A program made the translations under genes and the position numbers. From positions 3,596,001-3,660,000 of the forward strand of contig NZ_CP162495.1 of the NCBI RefSeq assembly GCF_040939125.1: a stretch of 64,000 nucleotides of DNA, read 5' to 3'. Below, piece after piece: positions 52,318 to 60,936 of this stretch; position 1 is the stretch's first letter, and each line of letters opens with the position of its first letter. A model generated the notes under the pieces. That model made no database searches and was not told where the DNA came from. It worked only from the letters and a program-made list of their open reading frames with translations. This DNA comes from Clostridium sp. BJN0013. Lineage in GTDB: Bacteria > Bacillota > Clostridia > Clostridiales > Clostridiaceae.

Positions 52318-53682
52318 TCACACCTCCACCGTAGATTTAACCGCATTCATACTAAATATGAATGAAGTATCAAAATCACCTGAAATATACTTCTGATTTT
52401 TTAATATATTTAAATTTATAGATATATTTGTTTTAATACCTTTAATTTTAAAATCATTTAAAGCTTGTATCAATATTTTAATAGCCTCATCTCTATTTTG
52501 TCCCCATGAAATTACCTTAGCCAGCATTGGATCATAATAAGGTGGAACTACACTTCCTTTTTCAAGTGCATGCTCAATTCTTAAATACTTAGAATCAATA
52601 GTTGGAAAACTTATGTCCTGAATTGTTCCTGGAGAAGGTATAAATTTTACGGGATCTTCTGCATATACTCTACATTCAATAGAATGACCATTAAGCTTTA
52701 TATCATCTTGGGTAAAATCAATCCTTTCTCCACAGGCAATCCTGATTTGATTTTCTACTATATCCACCCCTGTTACAAATTCGCTTACAGGATGTTCTAC
52801 TTGAAGCCTTGCATTTACCTCAATAAAATAGAACTTTCCACTTTCATCCCTTATAAATTCCATTGTACCTGCGCCTTTGTATTGCATTTTAGATGCTAAT
52901 TTTTTAGTATAATCATATAGTCTTTCTCTATCTTCTTGTGTCACAACAGGCGAAGGAGATTCTTCAATAATTTTTTGATATCTTCTTTGAATAGAACATT
53001 CTCTTTCACCTAGACACACACACTTTCCAAATTGGTCCATGATAAATTGTATTTCAATATGCCTTGGATTTTTTATAGCTTTTTCTACATAACAGTCAGA
53101 AGATGCAAAGGCAAGAGTTCCAACTCGACAAAGACGTTCAAATATATTTTTTATGTCATTACCATTTTCAGCAATTTCTATTCCCTTTCCTCCGCCGCCC
53201 TTATCCAATTTTAAAAGAATAGGATACCCTATGGAATTTGCTATATCTAATATTTCATCAACGCTACTTACAAGCTTATCAGAACCTGGAACTACAGGTA
53301 CCCCCACATCATTGGCAATTTCTCTGCAATAACATTTGGATTCTATTTCTTCAAGTATTTTAGGAGATGGTCCAATCCAGCTTGCACCAAGTTCTGAAAT
53401 AACATTTGCAAAGGAACTGTTCTCAGACAGAAAACCATACCCGGGATGAACTGCATCTGCATTTGATATTTTCATCACTTTAACTATTTCATCAATATTT
53501 AGATAACTTTTCATTGGATTAGCCGGTCCAATATTATAAGCTTCATCTGCCCTCTTTATATACGTGGCATTTTTATCCGCTTCGGAATATATAACTACAG
53601 TTTTTATACCCATTTTTTCGCAAGTATTTATTATTCTATTTACAATTTCTCCTCTATTTGCTATAAGAAGTTTCTTAAACAT
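52318..53682 (-). CDS. accC: Biotin carboxylase of the pxp cluster
   Basis: 454 residues, full length. The N-terminal KLLIANRGEIVNRIINTCEK, the ATP-grasp loop GGGGKGIEIA, EIQFIMDQFGKCVCLGEREC, and FIEVNARLQVEHPVSEFVTG are complete. It carboxylates biotin on the neighbouring carrier. In this cluster, with a biotin-dependent carboxyltransferase-like pair, it probably serves a dedicated carboxylation or lactamase step rather than fatty acid synthesis. Confidence 0.9.
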   Translation of the reverse strand: MFKKLLIANRGEIVNRIINTCEKMGIKTVVIYSEADKNATYIKRADEAYNIGPANPMKSYLNIDEIVKVMKISNADAVHPGYGFLSENSSFANVISELGASWIGPSPKILEEIESKCYCREIANDVGVPVVPGSDKLVSSVDEILDIANSIGYPILLKLDKGGGGKGIEIAENGNDIKNIFERLCRVGTLAFASSDCYVEKAIKNPRHIEIQFIMDQFGKCVCLGERECSIQRRYQKIIEESPSPVVTQEDRERLYDYTKKLASKMQYKGAGTMEFIRDESGKFYFIEVNARLQVEHPVSEFVTGVDIVENQIRIACGERIDFTQDDIKLNGHSIECRVYAEDPVKFIPSPGTIQDISFPTIDSKYLRIEHALEKGSVVPPYYDPMLAKVISWGQNRDEAIKILIQALNDFKIKGIKTNISINLNILKNQKYISGDFDTSFIFSMNAVKSTVEV

Positions 53683-53695
53683 AAATCTCCCCCCA

Positions 53696-53914
53696 TTAAA
53701 CCTCCAATATGACCATAGGAGTTCCTATTTCCATTTCATCCCACTCTTTTGCCAGAATACTTTTTACTACACCATCATCATTGGCACATACAGGTATTTC
53801 TACTTTCATGCAATTTAACACGGCAACTTCCTGATTTTTTGTAACCTTATCTCCTTCATTAACCACTACACGGGCAACAAGTCCAGGCATATGTGCACAT
53901 ACTTTCTTTTCCAT
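53696..53914 (-). CDS. accB: Biotin carboxyl carrier protein (short form)
   Basis: 72 residues from MEKKVCAHMPGLVARVVVNE. The biotinyl domain has the modified lysine in AVLNCMKVEIPVCANDDGVV; the motif is CMKV, where AMKM is usual. GGAGGAATATAT precedes the ATG. It lies between pxpC and accC. Confidence 0.85.
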   Translation of the reverse strand: MEKKVCAHMPGLVARVVVNEGDKVTKNQEVAVLNCMKVEIPVCANDDGVVKSILAKEWDEMEIGTPMVILEV

Positions 53915-53948
53915 ATATATTCCTCCTAAAAACATCTATTTTTTTATT

Positions 53949-54932
53949 TTATAATAGTGAATCTTCTGTAAGCATCTTATTTCTGTCTATTCTTGCTTGC
54001 ACAGCTTCATCTCTAGTACAATAAACTAATTTTATGTAATCTCTAGATGGAGTGCCCTGTCCTATCTTCCACAAATCTGCATTAATTATATTTGCAACAC
54101 ATATATATCCTCCAAGGGTTGGACCATCTGCAATTAAAATAATTGGAGTATTTCCACATATGTTTATATCACCCCGCATATTATATCCATGATCAACAAT
54201 ATTTGAAGGATGACTTCCACCTTTTCCACCATCCTCTCTTGAGAAAAAGTAAGATGGTATCTCTGAAATTCTATATGCAGAACGATTCGAACTATAGGAA
54301 ATTTTAAATTCATTACTGAATAAATAGTTCATACCTTCTTCTGTTACATAATCCGGGACTGAATTCATTCCTGGAATAGCTCTTAATTCCCATGTTCTTG
54401 AATACTCTGGTATTATTTCTGATTTTAGCTTTCGTCCTTCCAGGCTGCTAAGTTCACCCAGTGGTTTTCCAACTTTAATTTTGTCCCCAGGGACTAGCCG
54501 TCTACCTTCAAAGCCTCCATAAGAACCAAAAACACAGGTAGATTTGCTTCCTAAATATTCTGGAACGTCAACTCCTCCGGCAACACATATATAACATCTG
54601 AATCCAAATTCTCCAAAGTGAGAAAATTTTAATACATCACCTTTATTTACTTTAAAAGATTCCCATAACTTAATTTTTTCATCATTTATAATAGGATTCA
54701 TATCCGTACCGGTAACAGCTATAACCATATCCTCTTCAAACTGCGCTTGAAAGTACCCTCCTGCAACTTCTATTCCTGCTTCACCTATTTTATTTCCCAC
54801 AATTAAATTTCCTAGTTGAAGTGCCAAATTATCCATAGCACCTGCCGCTGCCATTCCAAGTCCCATATAGCCTAATCTTCCCGGTCAATCCTCAACAATA
54901 GCTTCTATTCCTCCATTTTGTATTTTTATCAT
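53949..54932 (-). pseudogene. pxpC: 5-oxoprolinase subunit C with an in-frame TGA
   Basis: The gene begins at ATG 54932 after GAGGTG, reading MIKIQNGGIEAIVED. A TGA at 54885-54887 then interrupts it before PGRLGYMGLGMAAAGAMDNL. Relatives have Trp or Tyr here (VQDWPGR), so TGA most simply derives from TGG. The remaining 305 codons are intact, including the biotin-dependent carboxyltransferase signature region GGDINICG-like text (MRGDINICGNTPIILIADGP, TLGGYICVANIINAD). Restart at the ATG at 54866 would lose the first 22 residues. Readthrough or a true null are both possible. Confidence 0.8.
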
Positions 54933-54957
54933 TTTTACTCACCTCACTTTATAATAT

Positions 54958-55947
54958 TTAAAGCCTAGGGGCTTTTTTTGTACCTTCTTCTTGTTTCTTT
55001 TGAAATTCTTCAGTGCCTTTTACAACATCGTCTCTTTTTAAAAATTCAAGGTAATCCTTAACAATTATTTCACCATCTTCAATTTCGTATTTATAATCGG
55101 TTTTATCGTGGACGTGATCATATATGTTCAACAATTCTTTCTCTGTAATTTCATAAAATTTAATTCTGTCTCCCGAAGGCCTATATAAGAATGGACTTTC
55201 CTTAAATTGAGGATGCTTCATGCTGAGCTGAAATGTAGGTATAGTTCTTCCAAAGAGTTGATACCCTCCTCCAGTAGGAGTAGTATAGGTAAATACACAT
55301 GGTCCCCCAATTCCCACTGCTCCTTCCGGTGTCCAAATTCTAGGTGGGTTATACTTTGGAACTACAATGGCACACCTTGGATCCATGGGCCAGAAAAATC
55401 CACCTCCAGGCCAGAATCCGCAACCGCTGTTATACCAATAGGTGTTTAGTAATGTTTTCTTAATCTCATCCACTGAAATCCCATTACACATAGCCATGTA
55501 CTCAAGATTATAGCCATTAATTACATTTGGAGCTTTAGGTCTAACCTCCTTTTCATACTTTTCCACTGCTTTTTTTGTTTCACTATCCTCAAATGCAATA
55601 GGCAGGTGTATAATCCTTGAATCAATTACCATATCCTCTATACTTGTTATGGAATCCTCTGCATCTTTTATTTCATCGATTATTTTTTCCGCTGAAATTT
55701 CTACAGGATCAAAATGTATCATATTTGTTCTGATACCAGGAAGGGTTTCAATAAGCCCCTTTATATTTTTCTCTTTTATCAATTCATCTACAGCAAGCAT
55801 TCTAAAAGAATCCAATATATCTGCCCGTTGTTCCCTGCCGTATTCAATTTGGATAAAACCATCACCCGCCTGCCTAAAAAGTACCTCTACTCTATTTTTT
55901 GCCTCAGGCAGGGTGGATAAAATTACTTCATATTTACTTTTTGCCAT
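54958..55947 (-). CDS. pxpB: 5-oxoprolinase subunit B family protein (KipI-like, long form)
   Basis: 329 residues, longer than E. coli PxpB. It shows the cyclophilin-like carboxyltransferase domain with FDPVEISAEKIIDEIKDAED, GFWPGGGFFWPMDPRCAIVV and GAVGIGGPCVFTYTTPTGGG, YQLFGRTIPTF. The extra length is mainly C-terminal (EIIVKDYLEFLKRDDVVK and a charged tail). First gene of the cluster; AAAGGAGG precedes the ATG. An IS3-family copy inserted 72 bp upstream may have separated it from its promoter. Confidence 0.82.
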   Translation of the reverse strand: MAKSKYEVILSTLPEAKNRVEVLFRQAGDGFIQIEYGREQRADILDSFRMLAVDELIKEKNIKGLIETLPGIRTNMIHFDPVEISAEKIIDEIKDAEDSITSIEDMVIDSRIIHLPIAFEDSETKKAVEKYEKEVRPKAPNVINGYNLEYMAMCNGISVDEIKKTLLNTYWYNSGCGFWPGGGFFWPMDPRCAIVVPKYNPPRIWTPEGAVGIGGPCVFTYTTPTGGGYQLFGRTIPTFQLSMKHPQFKESPFLYRPSGDRIKFYEITEKELLNIYDHVHDKTDYKYEIEDGEIIVKDYLEFLKRDDVVKGTEEFQKKQEEGTKKAPRL

Positions 55948-56074
55948 TTGTTTATCCTCCTTTTACATAATTTTTTATAATTCTTTATGTACACATTTTA
56001 CGTTACGATCCGCAAAATCGGATTAACCCCTTCGTTTTGGACAGAATCTAATAAATTCTTCATTTCTCTTAAAT

Positions 56075-57028
56075 TTAGGCCCTTATTTGAATATTTGTTA
56101 GGTTTTCTCCAAAATAAAGGTTATAAAATTCATGTGGAGCCATAAATCTTAAACTTGAATGTAATCTCCTATTATTGTAGAATTCCATAAATTCATTTAC
56201 TATTTTGTATGCTTTCACATAGCTTTGAAATTCATTAATTTTTAAACACTCATCCTCAAGTATTCTGTGAAATGATTCTACATGTGCGTTTTTATTTGGC
56301 GTCTTCACTGGTATTCTCTCATGTTCAATTTTAAGTTCTTCACAGCATTCATCAAATTTATGACTTATAAACTGAGGTCCGTTGTCTGTTCTTATTACTG
56401 GCTTTTTAGAGCCTTCCTCAAACAAGTTTCTTTTTATTAAGCACTTTCTAAGTAGTGCTGTAGCATTTTTAGCCTCACAGTGTAAACCCATGTGGTAATC
56501 TATAATGCTCCTATCAAAGATATCAATTAAATTTAGTAAGTAGAAGAATTTATCTTCACCTTCTATGTAGCCATATTTTATATCCATTTCCCATAGTTGA
56601 TTTGAGCCTGTTATAGTTCTGTTAACTGCAATATTTCTCTTTATTTTAGCTTTAATTATTCTCTGGTCTTTAAGTATTCTAAGCTCCTTGCAGAGCCGAT
56701 AAACCTTCTTATGATTAATCACAAGATTATAATATTTTCTTAAATGATAAGTTATTTTTCTATATCCATAGTTAATAGCATCCCCGTCAATGGCCTCCAG
56801 AATAAATTCCTTAATCTGATCATCGCATACTTTTTCACCATCTCCGTTTATGCTGTATCCTTTTGGCTTTCCACCCTTAGGTCTAGCCTTTTCTCTGCCT
56901 TCTACGCTTAAATTATAGTAATATGTTGACCTTCCAAGTTTAACTACTTTAAGTACAAATACCGAATTATATCCTTGATCTATATACTTTTTGGCTATTT
57001 CTACTTTTTCTTTAATTGAGGGTTTGAT
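56075..57028 (-). CDS. IS3-family transposase OrfB, copy 3
   Basis: Same protein as the other copies with an intact DDE triad; the few base changes seen do not alter the catalytic blocks. Entered by -1 slippage at the heptamer in 57028-57034. Confidence 0.87.
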   Translation of the reverse strand: MKPSIKEKVEIAKKYIDQGYNSVFVLKVVKLGRSTYYYNLSVEGREKARPKGGKPKGYSINGDGEKVCDDQIKEFILEAIDGDAINYGYRKITYHLRKYYNLVINHKKVYRLCKELRILKDQRIIKAKIKRNIAVNRTITGSNQLWEMDIKYGYIEGEDKFFYLLNLIDIFDRSIIDYHMGLHCEAKNATALLRKCLIKRNLFEEGSKKPVIRTDNGPQFISHKFDECCEELKIEHERIPVKTPNKNAHVESFHRILEDECLKINEFQSYVKAYKIVNEFMEFYNNRRLHSSLRFMAPHEFYNLYFGENLTNIQIRA

Positions 57029-57324
57029 TTTTTTATTAAGTCTCTAAGAATTGCTATTTCTAAATCTTTTTCTCCTAACAATTTTTTTAGCTGATCATTC
57101 TCTTTTGTTACCTCTGTTAACTCATTTTCAAGTTCTTTTTCTCCCTCAACTAAAGCTTTTCTACCAGGCTTAACTTTAATCTCATCCTTAGAATTCTTTA
57201 TCCACGTAAATATAGTTGATTTTGAGATCCCATGTCTTCTTGATACCAGTGAAACATTTCCTACTTCTTTCACTTCTCTTAATACCTCTTCTTTTAATTC
57301 TTTCGTATAACTTTTTCCTTTCAT
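57001..57324 (-). CDS. IS3-family transposase OrfA, copy 3
   Basis: 107 residues, identical to the other OrfA proteins. The ribosome site has changed from GGAGG to GAAGG, which should lower its translation. Confidence 0.87.
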   Translation of the reverse strand: MKGKSYTKELKEEVLREVKEVGNVSLVSRRHGISKSTIFTWIKNSKDEIKVKPGRKALVEGEKELENELTEVTKENDQLKKLLGEKDLEIAILRDLIKKSNPQLKKK

Positions 57325-57399
57325 AGTTTACCTTCAATCACTTTCTACATTATAATAAATATAGATGTAATCGTCCAAACCTATTTAGGGGCTTAAGAG

Positions 57400-57668
57400 A
57401 TATAATATTATTAATATTACCACATCATAATTACTACTTTTGTTAATAATTATGTTATTTATTATTGATTTAATAATAAATTTAGATACATAATATCACA
57501 TTGTCAATTTAGTGTATATGTTCAAATTGAACAATTGTATGCGAATTTATTTATCCTATTATTACAAATGAGCATCCTAATTCATCCATTAATGCATCTT
57601 ATCCATTAAATATTGCATGTTAAAAGAAATCTATAGTTTTAATTTGGGTAATTCAATAAAATAAAATT
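57400..57668. other. 270-bp gap, no gene seen
   Basis: Very AT-rich sequence between IS copy 3 and repeat copy C; no open frame or hairpin that I can support. Confidence 0.4.
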
Positions 57669-57867
57669 ATCAAGTGATTCTTAGGTTCAGGTGGAGTTTG
57701 CTCATGAGGAATGCTTTTCTCTATCTAGACCTTATTAACAGTATTCTTAGTGTCTTTAGCACTTAGAATACGTTATCCTTTAGGGGAAGAACTTATCCAG
57801 ACGCGTAGCAGTGCTTATCACCCACTTTGAGGGAGCAGGGGTGTTAGCAATGGTAGCGTTCGGATAA
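57669..57867 (+). repeat. Structured dispersed repeat, copy C (with 50-nt insertion)
   Basis: It begins ATCAAGTGATTCTTAGGTTC and ends GCGTTCGGATAA like copies A and B, but is 199 nt long. About 50 nt are inserted between the first hairpin and AAGAACTTATCC, containing their own hairpin (GTATTCTTAGTG...GCACTTAGAATAC). The second half has CACCC...GGGGTG and GCGTAGCAGTGC...GCAATGGTAGCG. It ends 6 nt before the GGAGG of the flavoprotein operon, on the same strand. Confidence 0.7.
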
Positions 57868-57886
57868 AGAGCAGGAGGTGTTGTTT

Positions 57887-59263
57887 TTGAAGATAATTGT
57901 CTTAAATGGAAGTCCAAAATCACAAAAAAGCGTTACAATGCAATCAATGAAATATCTGGAACAGAATTATGAAAATCATCAATTTGAGTATATCCACACT
58001 ATAAAAGATATAAAAAAATGTGAGCAATCCAAGGAAGGATTAGAAACTTTATGTAAAAAAATTGGAGAAGCAGATGCTGTCATATGGGCTTTTCCACTAT
58101 ATTATGCCCTGGTACCTTCTCATTATAAAAGGTTTATTGAATTAATATTTGAAAATAATTTAACAGGTTATTTTTCAGCAAAATATACCAGTGTATTCTC
58201 TACTTCTATTCATTATGCAGATATTCATGCACATAATTACATGAGGGCAATATGTGAGGATCTGGGCATGAACTATGTAGAATATCTATCCCATGAAATG
58301 CAGGATTTAACAAAAGAAAATAGAAGGCAGGAACTTAAGTTATTCTTTGAAAATTTACTTATCTACGTTGATGAAGGTTTAATTACTAATAAGTTATTTA
58401 ACACCTTAAGTGAAAGCACATTTAAATATAATGCAGGAAAAACAGATAAGTTTATTCATACTACTAAAAAAATAATTATTTTAACAGACGCCCAAGAAAA
58501 AGACAGTAATCTTAATGAAATGATTAATAAATATAAAAGCTATTTACAAAATTCAGTAGAAGTATTTAATCTTTATCAAATAGATATAAAAGGTCCTTGT
58601 TTAGGCTGCTGCAACTGCGCCCAAGAAAATATATGTGTTTACCATAACAGGGATGGTTACCGAAAATTTTTAGATTATATTATTAAAAATGGAGATATAA
58701 TTATTTTTGCCGGCACTATAAAAGATAGATTTTTATCCTCACGCTTTAAACTCTATTATGACAGAAGTTTTTGTTACACCCATATTCCTTTCTTAAAAGG
58801 TAAACAAATAGGCTATATTATTTCAGGAAAATTAAGTGAGCACCAAAATTTAAGACAAATATTAGAGTTATATACTGGAGAAGACAGAAATTTAATCGGA
58901 TTTGTCACTGATGAAAGTGAAAACAATGATATTATAGATAAGCAAATATATACTTTTGCTAAAATTAGTGTAAACTATTGTGAAAAAAATTATTTTAAAT
59001 CCGAAACTTTTTTAGGCGTAGCTTCAAGAAAATTGTTTTCCGATGCCATAGAAGGGCACTTAGGAGCCATATTTACAGCTGATTATAAGTACTATAAGAA
59101 AAATGGACTGATAAAAAAAATATCCTTTAAGCAAAAAATGCAGGTGAAAGTTATGAGATACTTTATGGGAAAAGAAAAATTCAGAAAAGAAGTTCAGAGA
59201 AATATGGTTGATCATATGATTGCGGGCCATAAAAAAGTTCTTCAAAAAATAGGTACTAAGTAA
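57887..59263 (+). CDS. Tandem flavodoxin-like oxidoreductase
   Basis: 458 residues from a TTG start, with GGAGG 8 nt before it. Two flavodoxin-like halves: the first with KIIVLNGSPKSQKSVTMQSM and ADAVIWAFPLYYALVPSHYK, the second from about residue 195 with KIIILTDAQEKDSNLNEMIN and a cysteine-rich GPCLGCCNCAQENICVYHN like that of iron-sulfur flavoproteins. The C-terminus is basic (KQKMQVKVMRYFMGKEKFRK). It overlaps the next gene by one base. First gene of a four-gene operon ending with a LytTR regulator. Confidence 0.75.
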   Translation: MKIIVLNGSPKSQKSVTMQSMKYLEQNYENHQFEYIHTIKDIKKCEQSKEGLETLCKKIGEADAVIWAFPLYYALVPSHYKRFIELIFENNLTGYFSAKYTSVFSTSIHYADIHAHNYMRAICEDLGMNYVEYLSHEMQDLTKENRRQELKLFFENLLIYVDEGLITNKLFNTLSESTFKYNAGKTDKFIHTTKKIIILTDAQEKDSNLNEMINKYKSYLQNSVEVFNLYQIDIKGPCLGCCNCAQENICVYHNRDGYRKFLDYIIKNGDIIIFAGTIKDRFLSSRFKLYYDRSFCYTHIPFLKGKQIGYIISGKLSEHQNLRQILELYTGEDRNLIGFVTDESENNDIIDKQIYTFAKISVNYCEKNYFKSETFLGVASRKLFSDAIEGHLGAIFTADYKYYKKNGLIKKISFKQKMQVKVMRYFMGKEKFRKEVQRNMVDHMIAGHKKVLQKIGTK

Positions 59264-59793
59264 TGGTTAATAGTTTAAAAGCAAGTTTGAATGTAACACT
59301 GGGCTTTGTGCCTTTAATATTTCTCTGGAGCATCTCAAATAAACTAGGACTTATTTTAGGTTTAGGCTCTATTGTAATATTATTTATAAAAAATGTAATA
59401 AATAAGAATATGGGAATTATGTCTTGTGTGTTACTAGTATACTTTATCACATCTAATATATTATATTTTTATTTTCAAATGGACTTTATTGTTGAGTATA
59501 GATACTTAACTTCTTATATAACATTGGGTTTAATGGGATTTATTTCTACTATAATAAAAAAACCCTATACTATGTATAAAGCTAAAAGTGGATACAAAAA
59601 AGACTTTGGAGAATCTCCCTTATTTATAGAAGTTAATGTTTTGATAACAAAGATATGGACGACTATCTACTTAATCAATGCTATTATAGAATTAACAACT
59701 CATAATACTATTACTGTTATAGTTATAAATATATTAATAGTCTTGGGAATTGCATTGTCTATTATAATCCCGGGATTACTTCCAGAAGCTTAA
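59263..59793 (+). CDS. Integral membrane protein, unknown (VC0807-like)
   Basis: 176 residues and five to six hydrophobic segments, with a central polar loop KKPYTMYKAKSGYKKDFGES. The start ATG overlaps the preceding TAA (TAATG), so translation is coupled to the flavoprotein. The fold resembles the VC0807/intracellular septation-type membrane proteins, but I cannot give a function. Confidence 0.6.
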   Translation: MVNSLKASLNVTLGFVPLIFLWSISNKLGLILGLGSIVILFIKNVINKNMGIMSCVLLVYFITSNILYFYFQMDFIVEYRYLTSYITLGLMGFISTIIKKPYTMYKAKSGYKKDFGESPLFIEVNVLITKIWTTIYLINAIIELTTHNTITVIVINILIVLGIALSIIIPGLLPEA

Positions 59794-59811
59794 AATAGAA
59801 GAGGGTTTTAT

Positions 59812-60360
59812 ATGGAGATGGATTTAATTTGCTCAGAAAACATAAAAAGAATATTAGAGGAAGTTCTTACTAACCGAAAAATAACAATTAGTAAAGATGC
59901 CAGAGTGTGCATTATCGAAAAAGGATTTGATTTGGGACCAGGGAAAATAGGCATATATTTTGATATGAGCACCCTAAACCTTTTAATGGACTATTTAGAT
60001 CAGAGCACCGCCAGTAAGGAAGAAATTAAAAATATAATAACAGGAAAATGTGAAGAAGATGAACTTAAAGTACTCACTTATGATAGCATTTATTATTTTG
60101 AATCTGTAGGAAACAATGTATTTTGTAAGACAAAAGATAAAAAATATAAGGTAAAGGAAAAACTCTACGAATTGGAAAAAAAGTTGGAAAATAAGGAATT
60201 CATAAGAGTGAGCAAATGTTTTATTGTAAACATAGTGAAAGTAGATCGTATTATTTCATGGTTTAATAGTAAGCTTATATTAAGAATCATGGATATAGAT
60301 GAGGAGATTTATGTTACACGAAAATATTTAAATGATTTCAAAAAATTTCTTGGATTCTGA
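59812..60360 (+). CDS. LytTR-domain transcriptional regulator
   Basis: 182 residues. The N-terminal 90 residues do not match a receiver domain (no Asp phosphorylation site). The C-terminal LytTR domain is clear: YDSIYYFESVGNNVFCKTKD, YELEKKLENKEFIRVSKCFI, VNIVKVDRIISW and VTRKYLNDFKKFLGF. Such stand-alone LytTR proteins with a DUF3021 partner control their own operon in many Firmicutes. AGAGGG precedes the ATG. Confidence 0.85.
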   Translation: MEMDLICSENIKRILEEVLTNRKITISKDARVCIIEKGFDLGPGKIGIYFDMSTLNLLMDYLDQSTASKEEIKNIITGKCEEDELKVLTYDSIYYFESVGNNVFCKTKDKKYKVKEKLYELEKKLENKEFIRVSKCFIVNIVKVDRIISWFNSKLILRIMDIDEEIYVTRKYLNDFKKFLGF

Positions 60361-60372
60361 GGTGAGCTAAAC

Positions 60373-60807
60373 ATGAAAGGAAATTTAAAAGATTTTTTAT
60401 TTAATTTATCAATATCCATGTTTATAGGATTATTTGTAGGTATGGTTCAAGTAACCGCTGTAAACATAAACAGTGAAACTATAACTATATTAATTATATC
60501 TTCCATAATTGGGGGAGCTATTGGAACAATTTCTATGTTTGTTTTCATATATATATTTGCCATAAAACAAAAAGATGTAAAACTGGCATTTATATCAGTA
60601 TTTATAATAATAGGAGCTATTTCCTATATGCCATCTTTTTACTATTATTTAGCTTATAATAATACTATATCCATGATACAATTAATATCAATTTTAATAT
60701 CAGCAGAACTTCTTGGAATGAGTTTTTGTTACTATTCCTATAGAAAATGTTTGGATTTAAATTCAAAACTAAAAAATAAAAAACAGCAATTGAAAAGAAA
60801 ATCCTAA
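60373..60807 (+). CDS. DUF3021 family membrane protein
   Basis: 144 residues with four membrane segments (SISMFIGLFVGMVQVTAVNI, IISSIIGGAIGTISMFVFIY and two more) and a charged tail. It directly follows a LytTR gene, the standard arrangement for DUF3021, which is thought to act as a membrane partner or inhibitor of the regulator. GAGGTGAGC precedes the ATG. Confidence 0.85.
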   Translation: MKGNLKDFLFNLSISMFIGLFVGMVQVTAVNINSETITILIISSIIGGAIGTISMFVFIYIFAIKQKDVKLAFISVFIIIGAISYMPSFYYYLAYNNTISMIQLISILISAELLGMSFCYYSYRKCLDLNSKLKNKKQQLKRKS

Positions 60808-60847
60808 TTACATTAAAATTTTTTACTATATAAATATGTTACATATA

Positions 60848-60882
60848 AGGGGTATTTTTATTGTAATACCCCCTACTTTTTA
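60848..60882. terminator. Terminator between the DUF3021 and nitrogenase-like genes
   Basis: GGGGTATT and AATACCCC pair around TTTATTGT and are followed by CTACTTTTT on the plus strand. It ends the flavoprotein-LytTR operon and may also act on the convergent nitrogenase-like genes. Confidence 0.75.
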
Positions 60883-60936
60883 CACTATTTTTTATTTTCA
60901 ATTCACTTTATTTATACTCTCCATTTCTCATTTTTT

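Larger units (their letters stand above)
56019..57399 (-). mobile_element. IS3-family insertion sequence, copy 3 (1381 bp)
   Basis: Same length and ends as copies 1 and 2, and in the orientation of copy 2. Several substitutions were noticed, including one in the orfA ribosome site (GGAGGT to GAAGGT). The flanking tetramers differ (AAAT before, ATAT after), so there is no clean target duplication. It sits upstream of the pxp cluster. Confidence 0.92.

Noticed and set aside
54885-54887. TGA in pxpC as a selenocysteine codon
   Set aside because: The position is Trp or Tyr in relatives, not Cys, and I saw no bacterial SECIS-like hairpin just after it; a TGG to TGA change is simpler.
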